Position numbers and translations under genes: made by a program | Shown here: piece by piece, positions 18,824-27,468 of the stretch | How positions within the stretch are numbered: the first letter of the stretch is position 1 | Layout of the letters: each line of letters begins with the position of its first letter | Notes under the pieces: generated by a model | The model's database searches: none | What the model was told of the DNA's origin: nothing | What the model saw: the letters and a program-made list of their open reading frames with translations, nothing else | Assembly (NCBI GenBank): GCA_020054095.1 | Contig: JAGVMA010000031.1 | Coordinates: forward strand, 1 to 64,000 | Origin: Bacteroidia bacterium | GTDB lineage: Bacteria; Bacteroidota; Bacteroidia; JADZBD01 | Direction of reading: 5' to 3' | Length of the DNA: 64,000 bases

Positions 18824-18870
18824 AACGAACTGCAAGCAGTAATATTTTTTTCCACTGTTTGCAGTTCGTT
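18824..18870 (+). terminator. Terminator after the alpha-2-macroglobulin gene
   Basis: AACGAACTGCAA / TTGCAGTTCGTT perfect 12-base inverted repeat, 7 bases after the stop codon. The loop is about 22 bases. It may serve both convergent genes. Confidence 0.75.
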
Positions 18871-18893
18871 TATTATACAACCGAATAAATAAA

Positions 18894-19382
18894 TTACTTT
18901 TTTGCTTTCGCTTTTGCCGTTTTCAAATTTGATTTAAATGCCGATTCGTATTTTTCTATCCATTGGCTAACGGTTATTTTTTTCATCAGCTCGCCAATAA
19001 GTTTGTACGGAATATCATCCGGTTTTTTAAACCTGATGCAGCTTTTGCCCATGTCTAATTTTTGTTTGCAGTGTTTTGGGTATTCGGCTACAAACCATTT
19101 CAGTAATTTTTTATCGGCATAAATGCCCATGTGGTAAAAATTTATCGATCCTTTTTGTGATGCAATACCTGCAAATGGCAGCGGTTCGCTGGGTTTGCAA
19201 TGATAGCCGGCCGGATAAATTTTATGCGGCACCACATAACCCAAGCCGCCATAACTTATAGCCGCCTCAAAACCTTTGGGCATGTTTTTCACAATCACAT
19301 CGTGCAGTTTGTTAAATGGCTCTGCTCTATCCTCAGGCAGATTAGTAAGTATTTCCATTACTGTTTTTCCGGTTGCTTTCAT
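18894..19382 (-). CDS. DUF1801 (YdhG-like) protein
   Basis: 162 residues. The sequence has the pattern of the DUF1801/YdhG fold: an N-terminal helix with LPEDRAEPFNKLHDVI, then FEAAISYGGLGYVVP, the core MGIYADKKLLKWF, and the basic KLDMGKSCIRFKKPDDIP motif. The C-terminus is lysine/alanine-rich (KTAKAKAKK), as in several relatives. The family is cytosolic and structurally related to iron-chaperone frataxin folds; no catalytic role is established. Its ATG overlaps the stop of the broken dinD upstream (ATGA), so the two were one transcription unit and translation of this gene may have depended on dinD. Confidence 0.85.
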   Translation of the reverse strand: MKATGKTVMEILTNLPEDRAEPFNKLHDVIVKNMPKGFEAAISYGGLGYVVPHKIYPAGYHCKPSEPLPFAGIASQKGSINFYHMGIYADKKLLKWFVAEYPKHCKQKLDMGKSCIRFKKPDDIPYKLIGELMKKITVSQWIEKYESAFKSNLKTAKAKAKK

Positions 19383-20111
19383 TTTCGGTTTTCGGTTTCC
19401 AATTCTTTTCTTGCATTGCCGGCAACTGTTCCTGCTTGCTTTGCTGCTCTTTTGTTCTGTAAAAAACCTTTTGGGTTTTGTGATTTTACAATAGCCGTTG
19501 TAGATGCTTCGCCCAACATAGAAAAAATCAATTCAAGGTCGGTCATGTGGTCGCGTAGGTTCTGATTTTTTAAGCCCTTCACTTTTTTGTATTCTGATGG
19601 TGTTAACCCGGATGTAGCCTTTGATATTTCCGCAGTAATAATCGAACATTCAATTTGTTTTTTCACACCTCTATTTTTCCATTCGTCAGTCAGCTCTTCA
19701 CGAATTGCAATACTCCTCATTCGTTTTTCAATCCAATCGTCAGAATACCCTTTTAATTTGTAGAGTTCTCTTGTTCGTTGAGTTGCCAATTCAGGGTTTT
19801 CTATTTCATCTAATCTATCTGAGCAACTTGTGCTAACCAAAGTTTAAAAGGTTCTGCTTTAGGTGAGGGAATAGATTGAATTATTCGCAACAAACCTTTT
19901 GCATTTGCACATCCCATCTTCTGCTTTCCTCCGGCTGTACCCACCCTTTCGCAAGTTCAGCATCTCGCTGCATGCGTTTTATATACTACTTTGGGTCATT
20001 GCTACCAGTTAAAACAAAAATAACATCTTTAACCACAAAATACCATTTTTGCTCTGCCTCGTTCCAAACAGTTCTTACTTTCTTGTTTTCAAATAATTTA
20101 ATTGTACTCAT
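19379..20111 (-). pseudogene. dinD: DinD-like (BRO-N family) DNA-damage protein, broken
   Basis: Three frames on the minus strand make one DinD-like protein. From the ATG at 20111: MSTIKLFENKKVRTVWNEAE and FVVKDVIFVLTGSNDPK, then a TAG, then YIKRMQRDAELAKGWVQ (BRO-N domain). A second frame continues with CANAKGLLRIIQSIPSPKAE and FKLWLAQVA. The third frame is an open 153-codon C-terminal part with TRELYKLKGYSDDWIEKRM and LRDHMTDLELIFSMLGEAST. Compared with E. coli DinD, the segment after GWVQ is shortened and the GYERIDEIENP region is damaged. At least one nonsense change and two frame changes make this a true pseudogene rather than a sequencing slip. Intact DinD is an SOS-induced inhibitor of RecA activities. 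Confidence 0.85.
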
Positions 20112-20114
20112 TTT

Positions 20115-20122
20115 CAAAAGTA
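20115..20122 (-). promoter_or_regulatory. -7 box for the dinD remnant and DUF1801
   Basis: TACTTTTG on the minus strand, 3 bases before the former dinD ATG, which would give a very short leader. Confidence 0.35.
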
Positions 20123-20180
20123 AAAAATTCATTTGCTGTTTAGCAAAATTCATCATTTTGTTAAATAATTACCTCGGTTG

Positions 20181-20280
20181 CGGTTTCTTGTTTAATTCTA
20201 TCGCAAATTCAGCCAATCTATCACAGATTTAATTAATCTATGGCAAATTCAGTTAATCTATTGTAAAATTAAACCACTGA
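20181..20280. repeat. 20-bp tandem repeat array, about 4-5 diverged units
   Basis: Units of exactly 20 bases begin at 20181, 20201, 20221, 20241 and 20261; the middle three are clearest, for example TGGCAAATTCAGTTAATCTA. Shared core: AAATTcAgTT-AATCTA. The array fills the divergent gap between dinD and plsY. A related core is found in the 21-bp array at 43258-43446. Confidence 0.7.
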
Positions 20281-20363
20281 AAAACAATAATTTACGCGCC
20301 TTGTAGTTTAGTTAACTTATAACTGTGCATAAAATAAATGCTTGTTTTATGTAGCTGTTGTAC

Positions 20364-20371
20364 TATATTTG
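20364..20371 (+). promoter_or_regulatory. -7 box for plsY
   Basis: TATATTTG, 9 bases before the ATG at 20381; it supports that ATG over an in-frame TTG at 20342. Confidence 0.5.
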
Positions 20372-20380
20372 CTTTTCATA

Positions 20381-21037
20381 ATGATTAGCCCAATATACTT
20401 TTTTGCCATACTCATGGCTTATTTACTTGGTTCAATACCAAGTGCCGTGTGGATAGGAAAATGGCTTTATAATGTGGATGTGCGCGAGCACGGCAGCGGC
20501 AATGCAGGCGCCACCAATACATTTAGGGTGCTTGGCAAACGTGCCGGTTTTCCGGTACTTATTATTGATATTTTTAAGGGTTGGGCAGCCGTTAATTTGG
20601 CCTATTTTGTTTCGGTAAAAGAGCCCGCCAGCTCCGATTTTTTAGAAATGCAAATGGTTTTCGGTGTGGCGGCTTTGTTTGGTCATATTTTCCCCATTTT
20701 AGCATCGTTCAGAGGAGGCAAAGGCATTGCCACCATGTTTGGCGTTATTATAGCATTGCATCCGGGTGCTGCTTTGGTGGCACTATTGGTTTTTGTGGCG
20801 GTGTTTTTTGCATTTAATTATGTTTCGTTGGCATCTATTTGTGCGGCATCATCGTTTCCGCTCACCTTTATATTTATTTATCCTGCCAAAGTGCCTACGC
20901 TGGTGCTGTTTGGCTTTTTAATTTTGTTGCTTGTGCTTATCACGCACCAAAAAAACATCGAGCGCCTTGTTCGCAGGCAAGAATCTAAAATTAAGTTCAG
21001 CAAAAAACAGGCAGCTGCCACCGAGCAAAATAATTAA
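20381..21037 (+). CDS. plsY: Acyl-phosphate:glycerol-3-phosphate acyltransferase
   Basis: 218 residues from the ATG at 20381, an inner-membrane enzyme with about five to seven hydrophobic helices. It transfers an acyl group from acyl-phosphate to glycerol-3-phosphate, the first step of phospholipid synthesis. Conserved motifs are visible: LLGSIPSAVWIGK near the start, then REHGSGNAGATNTFRVLGK, and GHIFPILASFRGGKGIATMFG in the middle. The C-terminal tail is basic and polar (KIKFSKKQAAATEQNN), longer than in many homologues. No plsX is nearby. Confidence 0.95.
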   Translation: MISPIYFFAILMAYLLGSIPSAVWIGKWLYNVDVREHGSGNAGATNTFRVLGKRAGFPVLIIDIFKGWAAVNLAYFVSVKEPASSDFLEMQMVFGVAALFGHIFPILASFRGGKGIATMFGVIIALHPGAALVALLVFVAVFFAFNYVSLASICAASSFPLTFIFIYPAKVPTLVLFGFLILLLVLITHQKNIERLVRRQESKIKFSKKQAAATEQNN

Positions 21038-21091
21038 CATCGGCAGGTTAAAAGCTTGTAGCTCACCATTTCGGTTTTAAACTAAATCCCC

Positions 21092-21099
21092 TAAATTTG
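21092..21099 (+). promoter_or_regulatory. -7 box for the SPOR-repeat protein gene
   Basis: TAAATTTG, 58 bases before the ATG at 21158. Confidence 0.5.
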
Positions 21100-21157
21100 T
21101 AAGCATTGTTTATGGAAAAATGTCAATAAAGGCATCGTTTCTGTAGCAAAAAGCTAT

Positions 21158-24100
21158 ATGTTATTGATCGGTTTTAAAACGATATGTATAAAACTTTCCC
21201 CACCAAAATTTATCGGCAATTTTGCGTTTTTATTTTGCCTCTTGTTTTTGATGGCTTTGGTGCATCCGGCAAATGCCCAAACCAATTACGGTTCAGAGGA
21301 AGAAGTAAAAAAACAAGCCGACAAACTTTTTGAAGACGCAGAGTTTATAAAAGCATATCCGCTTTACTCGCAGCTACTTTCCATTTACCCTAACAATTTA
21401 GATTACAATTATCGCTTTGGTGTGTGCATGCTTTTTTCCGTTGCCGATAAAGAGCAGGCAATAGGTTATATAGAAAAAGCAGCCAAAGACCCAAAAATTG
21501 ACCCTTTGCTTTATTACTACTTGGGTCGCGCCTATCATTTAAATTACAGGTTTAAAGATGCCATTACGGCTTACGTTACGTTTAAGCAGAAAGCATCATC
21601 GAAAGTTTCGGCACGCCTGCAAGTTGATAGACAAATAGAAATGTGTAACAATGGCAAAAAGCTTTTAAAAAACCTCACCGAAATATTGGTGATGGACAAG
21701 AAAGAGTTAAAGCGCGAAGATTTTTTTTACTCCTATAAGTTAGATGAGTTTAACGCGAAGCTTATAAAAAAGCCCGATGATTTTAAAACTTCGTACGATA
21801 ACAAGAAGAAAGAAAATTCTATCATGTGCATTCAGCAAGGTAAAGACGTGCTTTACTTCTCGAGCTATGGCGAAGATGGAAAAAGCGGCAAAGATATTTT
21901 TGTGAAACGCAAGTTGCCGAATGGCGACTGGAGCAAGCCGCTAAATGTGGGTTATCCTGTAAACACCGAATTTGATGAAGACTTTCCTTTTCTGCATCCT
22001 AACGGTAAAATATTGTATTTCTGCTCAAAAGGCCATAATAGCATGGGTGGCTTGGATGTGTTTAAATCAGAACTAAACGAAGAGACCGGAACATGGACCA
22101 AACCGGTAAACATGGATTTTGCTATTAACACGCCCGATGATGATTACATGTTTGTTTCTGATGAGAACGATAAAATAGGATACTTTGCATCTACCCGCGC
22201 CAGCAATGGCGATATGGTAATAGTTTATAAAATTGTGATTGACCGCAAGCCGGTTGATATTGCCATTGTAAAAGGAAAAGTAAAACGCCTGGATGGCGGC
22301 ACCGGATTAAGCGCCAAAATTACGGTTAAGAATATTGATAACGGACAGATAGTAGGCATTTACAACTCCAAAGAAAAAAATGGTGATTACCTTTTAAATT
22401 TACCAAATGGTGGTAAGTTTTTATTTACCGTAAAAGCCGATGGCTATAACGAGTACTCAGAATTAGTAGAGGTACCAACCCTATACGAGCTAAAACCACT
22501 GGGGCAAGAAATTATTTTAACAAAAGAAAACGGTACCGATAAAATTAAAATAGTAAACAAGTTTGACGAAAACCTGAGCGATGAAGATTACATGAACGTG
22601 ATGGACTTTATTAAAAAGAAAGCAAACTTAGAAGTAAACTACGGACAAGATTCGCTTAACAATGAAATTACGCAGTTGCTGAATGAAACCGACAATCAAA
22701 CAAAAAACACCAACGAAGTAAAAGACAATAAAAATTATACAAATGAAGATTTGGTGAACATGGCCTATCAGGATGCGAAAGATGGCCAGAAAGATGCCAA
22801 TGAATTTAGAAAAGATGCCGATAACGCACTTTACCTCTCGAATCAAAAAAATAAAGATTTAGAACAAAGCAATAAGGATATTGAAGAGCAACAAAAAATA
22901 GTTGATAATGCCACCGACCCATCCATTAAGCAAGACGAGCAGAATAAGTTGAACGAAATGAAAAAGCAAAACGAATTGCTTAATCAACAAACAGTGATAG
23001 TAAATAACTTATCTCAAATATTGAACAAGGATGCCGATAAGAAACAAAAGGATGCCGATTTCTCATTAAAATACGCCAAAGATTTAGAGCGTGCGTTAAC
23101 TAACGGAAATAACCAAGATGCGATAAAAGAGCTAAACGATGCCAAAAAAATATTAGACGAAAAAAACCAACAAGACAAAAACACTACCGAAGAGTTTTAT
23201 GCCGACTTGAAAAAGAAATACGAAGACAAGCAATTAGAAATAGTGAAATACGATGTTAAAATTAAAGACATACAAGATGAAATACAAAAAACCAAAAGCG
23301 AACAAGAGCGCATAAGAACCGAAGCGGATAAAACCAAGGATGTATCGTTAAAGCAATCGTTACTCGACCAAGTGGATGAAATGGATGCCGATGTGCAGGA
23401 CAAGCAAAAAGAATTGCAGGTGGTGCAAAATAAATCTAACCAATCGAAACAAGATGCCAATAATTTAAAAACCCAAACCGAATACACAGGCGATTTAATA
23501 AACCAAATAAATTCCGGAACCTACTCAAGTATTACAAGCACTAATGTGGATGATAATAAATACAAACCTAACACTACTAATACAAGCACCGGTACACAAA
23601 CAACTACTACAGCACCACCGCTTGTTTTAAATAATAGCCAAACGCTAAAAGATAAATACGAAAAACAATTAACCGATGCTAACGCTATAACTGACGAATA
23701 CCAAAAAGAAATTAAGAAACAGCAGATATATGCCAACTGGACTAATGATGCACAAAAAGAGCAAGATGATTTAAAGAAAAAACTGGCAAACACTACTAAT
23801 CCTAACGACAAAAAAACAATTCAGGATCAATTGACTAAGCTGAATGATGCCAAAGTAACATCAACAACCAATGCCAACAATAGTAAAAAAGCTGCTGATG
23901 ATTTTAAGCAACAACAAATTATTGCTGCCAACAAACAGAAAGAAGATTCGATCAAACAAATTACAGCAAATAACAATACACAACCCGTAATCAGTAACCA
24001 GCAACCCGTAACTAATAACCAGCAGCAGGTAAACACAAGCAACCAGCAAACCATTACTGCCATAAATACGGATATAAAACAAACACAGGTAACATCGCAA

Positions 24101-27100
24101 GAAATAAACAACAGCTACCAAAATAAACTTACTGATACCGAAAACATAAGCGACCCAGTACAGAAAGAAAAAAAGAAAGAAGAGGTTTATAAAGAATGGG
24201 CTAATGAATTGAAAAAACAAACCGATGCGTTGCAGGTTAAATTAGATTCGGCTAAGGAGATTAATATGAATGACAAAATTTTTGCTCAGCAAGAAATAAA
24301 TAAAATTAAAGAGCAAGAAAAAGACATCAACAAAAAAGCTACTAACAGTGCAAAAAAAGTGGATGAACTTATTGTTGCAAGCAACACCCCGAAAGATACT
24401 GTTCTAGAAAACAATGTAACCACCACTACAGTTACTAAAAATGAAAACGATTTGATAGTGATGAAAGGTGGCGATTACCAAAAATATTATGATGATAAAT
24501 TAACGGATGCCGATACAATTAAGAGCGAACAAGAAAAGCAAAAAATAAAAGCTCAGATTTATGAAAACTGGGCAGCAAGCATTCAGCACGATAGAGATAG
24601 TGTGATAAATCTGCAAGCAAATACTAAAAACAAGAAAAAGAAAGAAGCATTTAATCAGATTATAACAGATTTAGATGCTCAAATGCAAGAGAAGAAAAAG
24701 CAATCGGAAGAAGTTTTGACAGCAAATACAACTGTTGTAACTAATAACACAACGACCAATGAAACAAGTAACACAACAAACAACACGATTAACAATACGG
24801 CAGTAAACTTTAATTATTCTGATGCGAATGCAAAAAAGAATTTTGATGAAAGTGTAAAGCTTACACAGCAATCAACCAATGAAAAGCGCAAAGCAGATTC
24901 GCTGAAAACTGTTGCCAATAACACAACTGATCCTGATAAAAAAGTAGAGATACTTTCAAATTCATCGGATGCACTAAAAAAATCGGAGCAACTTACAGAT
25001 GATGCAAATAGTGCAGTAGCTGATGCAAACAAAAATGAGTTTAACAAAAACAAACAAGAGTTAACTATTTTATCGAACAAAACAAGCAACAGCACTAATG
25101 ACGAATTAATAAAAGCTAATTTACTAACCGATGATGCAAAAGCACTGTTTAATAAAGCACAGCAAGAGCGAGATGCTGCAAATAACTTAACCGGAAATGA
25201 TAAAGAAATTGCAATTAACAATGCAGGTAAAATGGAATTTGATGCATTGAAAAAACAAGAAGAAGCAAAAAATATTTATGCCAAAAACAATATAACTACC
25301 GCAAGCGACCCTGTTGTTACTAATAACACGCAACCAGTAACGAATAACACTCAATCAGTAACTAACAACAATCTACCCGTAACCAACAATCAACCCGTAA
25401 CCAACAATCAACCCGTAACCAACAATACGCCCGAATACCTAAAATACGAATTGATAAAGCAAGAATATACTTTGCAAAAAGATGAAGCGACTAAGGAATA
25501 TGCAAAGGCCGATGAATTAAAAAAACAGGCGCAGAAGAAAAATGATGAATCGCAGCAATTGATAGAAAACACAGTTACCGTTACTGACGAAAACAAAAAG
25601 CAACAAATGCTTGACGATGCCGAGAAATTAGACAACGAAGCATTGACATTGCTTTCTAAATCAGATTCGATAAGAACCGGTGCAGATGACAAAATGAAAT
25701 CGGCTGATATGAAAAATATTGAGTCGGAAAATTATGTGAAAAATTTAGATGGAAAACAAGGCGATGATATTGTAAATCTGTACAAGAAAAATAATCCAGA
25801 AACTATAATCACTGCAACCAACACACAACCAGTAACTAGCAACCAGCCAATAAATAACAACCAACCCGTAACCAGCAACACACAACCAGTAACTAACAAC
25901 ACCGAGAGCATTGTAGATAAAATTAACATCACAAATACTACCGTTTATTCTAATGCAAAACCAATACCCGTTGACAAGCCACTGCCTGAAGGATTAGTTT
26001 TTAAAGTACAAATAGGAGCGTTTCGCAATCCAATAAAACCCGAAACATTCAAAGGTATTTCTCCTCTAACAGGCGAAACAACTAATACAGGACTAACGCG
26101 TTACATGGCCGGCTTGTTTACCAAACCCGAAAATGCAATTTCGGCACGCAACCAGATTAGAACAATGGGCTATGCCGATGCTTTTGTAGTTGCTTTCTTA
26201 AACGGCAAGCGAATAACCTACGAAGAAGCAATGAAGCTTATAAATGGCGACCAACAACCCTTAACCAGCAACCCGCAACCCTTAACCAGCAACCCGCAAC
26301 CAGTAACCAATAACCCGCAACCAGTAACCAGCAACCAACAACCAACAACCCGTAACCAGCAACCCGTAACCAACACACAACCAACAACTGTAACCAACAC
26401 ACAACCAACAACTGTAACCAACAACGATGTTACATCAACAGATGTGAAAACAGTTAGCGGATTATTTTACACTGTGCAGGTGGGAGTTTATTCTAAAAAA
26501 GTAACATCGGCACAACTTTTCGGAATACAGCCGCTTAACAGTGAGAATATTCAAAACGGCCTAATACGTTACACTTCGGGAACATTTACTGATGTTAACA
26601 GCGCTAATTCATCTAAAAATAAAATTGTTCAGCGCGGAGTTGCCGATGCTTTTGTAGTGGCATATTATAATGGCAAAAAAATTACGTTAGAAGAAGCCGC
26701 ATTAATTCTTTCTGAAAAAGGAAACCAAATTTTAATCAACTCGAATAACCAACAACCCGTAACCAGCAACGAACAATCAGTAAACAATAACCAACAACCA
26801 ACAACTAATAACAATCAACCCGTAACCAATAACTTCACCCCAGTTACAAACACAGCTGATTCGGATACAGGTGTGGTTTATAAAGTGCAAATAGGAGCAT
26901 ATAACAATGAAGTGCCTATTGGCGATGCAAATAAGTTTTTAAGAATTTCAAAACAAGGCATTAAAAATTTTAAAGATGAAAATGGCTTGAAAATATATAC
27001 TGTGGGCGCCTTTGCAACTTATGAAGAGGCGCAAACAGCAAAAAACAGAGTAGTAGAGCAGGGCATTCCCGATGCGTTTATTATAGCGCTTAAAAACGGC

Positions 27101-27124
27101 AAAAAAATTGAGATTCCTAAATAG
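21158..27124 (+). CDS. Giant modular envelope protein: TPR, propeller, CRD, coiled coils, three SPOR domains
   Basis: 1988 residues. A signal peptide ends near NAQTNYG (about 40). Residues 40-150 are TPR-like; 220-370 are PD40-like blades (FPFLHPNGKILYFCSKGHN); 375-455 is a carboxypeptidase-regulatory-like domain. A long, highly charged coiled-coil region follows (500-790). Three related modules begin near 828, 983 and 1103, each with Y-x-x-K/D-K/Q-LTDA/T-x-x-I and an IY/VY-x-x-W motif. More coils lie at 1223-1370 and 1426-1560. Three SPOR-type domains (about 1611-1690, 1766-1850, 1905-1988) have VQIGAF/VQVGVY/VQIGAY starts and DAFVVA/DAFIIA ends. SPOR domains bind denuded peptidoglycan. Asn/Gln/Pro/Val/Thr linkers (NQQPVTNNQP-like) separate the modules. 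The front half has PorE-like order with SPOR in place of OmpA. Confidence 0.9.
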   Translation: MLLIGFKTICIKLSPPKFIGNFAFLFCLLFLMALVHPANAQTNYGSEEEVKKQADKLFEDAEFIKAYPLYSQLLSIYPNNLDYNYRFGVCMLFSVADKEQAIGYIEKAAKDPKIDPLLYYYLGRAYHLNYRFKDAITAYVTFKQKASSKVSARLQVDRQIEMCNNGKKLLKNLTEILVMDKKELKREDFFYSYKLDEFNAKLIKKPDDFKTSYDNKKKENSIMCIQQGKDVLYFSSYGEDGKSGKDIFVKRKLPNGDWSKPLNVGYPVNTEFDEDFPFLHPNGKILYFCSKGHNSMGGLDVFKSELNEETGTWTKPVNMDFAINTPDDDYMFVSDENDKIGYFASTRASNGDMVIVYKIVIDRKPVDIAIVKGKVKRLDGGTGLSAKITVKNIDNGQIVGIYNSKEKNGDYLLNLPNGGKFLFTVKADGYNEYSELVEVPTLYELKPLGQEIILTKENGTDKIKIVNKFDENLSDEDYMNVMDFIKKKANLEVNYGQDSLNNEITQLLNETDNQTKNTNEVKDNKNYTNEDLVNMAYQDAKDGQKDANEFRKDADNALYLSNQKNKDLEQSNKDIEEQQKIVDNATDPSIKQDEQNKLNEMKKQNELLNQQTVIVNNLSQILNKDADKKQKDADFSLKYAKDLERALTNGNNQDAIKELNDAKKILDEKNQQDKNTTEEFYADLKKKYEDKQLEIVKYDVKIKDIQDEIQKTKSEQERIRTEADKTKDVSLKQSLLDQVDEMDADVQDKQKELQVVQNKSNQSKQDANNLKTQTEYTGDLINQINSGTYSSITSTNVDDNKYKPNTTNTSTGTQTTTTAPPLVLNNSQTLKDKYEKQLTDANAITDEYQKEIKKQQIYANWTNDAQKEQDDLKKKLANTTNPNDKKTIQDQLTKLNDAKVTSTTNANNSKKAADDFKQQQIIAANKQKEDSIKQITANNNTQPVISNQQPVTNNQQQVNTSNQQTITAINTDIKQTQVTSQEINNSYQNKLTDTENISDPVQKEKKKEEVYKEWANELKKQTDALQVKLDSAKEINMNDKIFAQQEINKIKEQEKDINKKATNSAKKVDELIVASNTPKDTVLENNVTTTTVTKNENDLIVMKGGDYQKYYDDKLTDADTIKSEQEKQKIKAQIYENWAASIQHDRDSVINLQANTKNKKKKEAFNQIITDLDAQMQEKKKQSEEVLTANTTVVTNNTTTNETSNTTNNTINNTAVNFNYSDANAKKNFDESVKLTQQSTNEKRKADSLKTVANNTTDPDKKVEILSNSSDALKKSEQLTDDANSAVADANKNEFNKNKQELTILSNKTSNSTNDELIKANLLTDDAKALFNKAQQERDAANNLTGNDKEIAINNAGKMEFDALKKQEEAKNIYAKNNITTASDPVVTNNTQPVTNNTQSVTNNNLPVTNNQPVTNNQPVTNNTPEYLKYELIKQEYTLQKDEATKEYAKADELKKQAQKKNDESQQLIENTVTVTDENKKQQMLDDAEKLDNEALTLLSKSDSIRTGADDKMKSADMKNIESENYVKNLDGKQGDDIVNLYKKNNPETIITATNTQPVTSNQPINNNQPVTSNTQPVTNNTESIVDKINITNTTVYSNAKPIPVDKPLPEGLVFKVQIGAFRNPIKPETFKGISPLTGETTNTGLTRYMAGLFTKPENAISARNQIRTMGYADAFVVAFLNGKRITYEEAMKLINGDQQPLTSNPQPLTSNPQPVTNNPQPVTSNQQPTTRNQQPVTNTQPTTVTNTQPTTVTNNDVTSTDVKTVSGLFYTVQVGVYSKKVTSAQLFGIQPLNSENIQNGLIRYTSGTFTDVNSANSSKNKIVQRGVADAFVVAYYNGKKITLEEAALILSEKGNQILINSNNQQPVTSNEQSVNNNQQPTTNNNQPVTNNFTPVTNTADSDTGVVYKVQIGAYNNEVPIGDANKFLRISKQGIKNFKDENGLKIYTVGAFATYEEAQTAKNRVVEQGIPDAFIIALKNGKKIEIPK
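25306..25434 (+). repeat. Coding minisatellite (QPVTNN linker)
   Basis: Tandem, imperfect units of about 15-24 bases, for example AACCAACAATCAACCCGT, encoding repeated N-Q-P-V-T-N. The same unit type recurs at about 23977-24060, 25819-25905, 26248-26430 and 26745-26845 in the same gene. Confidence 0.75.
26248..26430 (+). repeat. Coding minisatellite between SPOR domains 1 and 2
   Basis: About 180 bases of imperfect tandem units built on AACCCGCAACCAGTAACC-like words, including two identical copies of the word AACACACAACCAACAACTGT. Encodes a QPLTSN/QPVTNN/TTVTNT linker. Confidence 0.75.
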
Positions 27125-27166
27125 AAGAACTTAATTTCTCAATTATCAACCTTTAGTTATAATCAT

Positions 27167-27174
27167 TAAATTTG
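27167..27174 (+). promoter_or_regulatory. -7 box for clpS
   Basis: TAAATTTG, 16 bases before the ATG at 27191. Confidence 0.55.
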
Positions 27175-27190
27175 CGCTCATACTAATTAC

Positions 27191-27466
27191 ATGGGCACAT
27201 TAATCGAAACAGAAGAATTTATTGAACGAAAAGAAAAACTCGTTGATATTAAAGATTTAATTCTTTATAACGATGATGTAAATACGTTTCAGCATGTGAT
27301 AGAATCATTAATTGAAATATGCGACCACCAAGCCGAACAAGCCGAGCAATGCGCTTATATTGTGCATTATGTTGGCAAATGCTCGGTTAAACGTGGCGAG
27401 TTTAAAAAATTAAAACCACTATGTGTGGCTCTGCTCGATAGAGGTTTATCAGCAACTATAGAATAA
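27191..27466 (+). CDS. clpS: ClpS adaptor of the ClpAP/ClpCP protease
   Basis: 91 residues, the normal ClpS length. The LYNDDVNTFQHVIESL segment is the conserved N-degron binding region (the D/N-D-x-x-T pattern), followed by the AEQCAYIVHYVGKCSVKRG helix-turn and a C-terminal strand ending in LLDRGLSATIE. ClpS delivers N-end-rule substrates to Clp AAA+ proteases in the cytosol. It is 2 bases upstream of an M48 protease gene, suggesting co-transcription, though the two proteins act in different compartments. Confidence 0.95.
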   Translation: MGTLIETEEFIERKEKLVDIKDLILYNDDVNTFQHVIESLIEICDHQAEQAEQCAYIVHYVGKCSVKRGEFKKLKPLCVALLDRGLSATIE

Positions 27467-27468
27467 TT

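Noticed and set aside
26218-26424. A minus-strand protein rich in Val/Leu/Cys/Gly repeats
   Set aside because: It is the antisense reading of the linker minisatellite of the SPOR protein.
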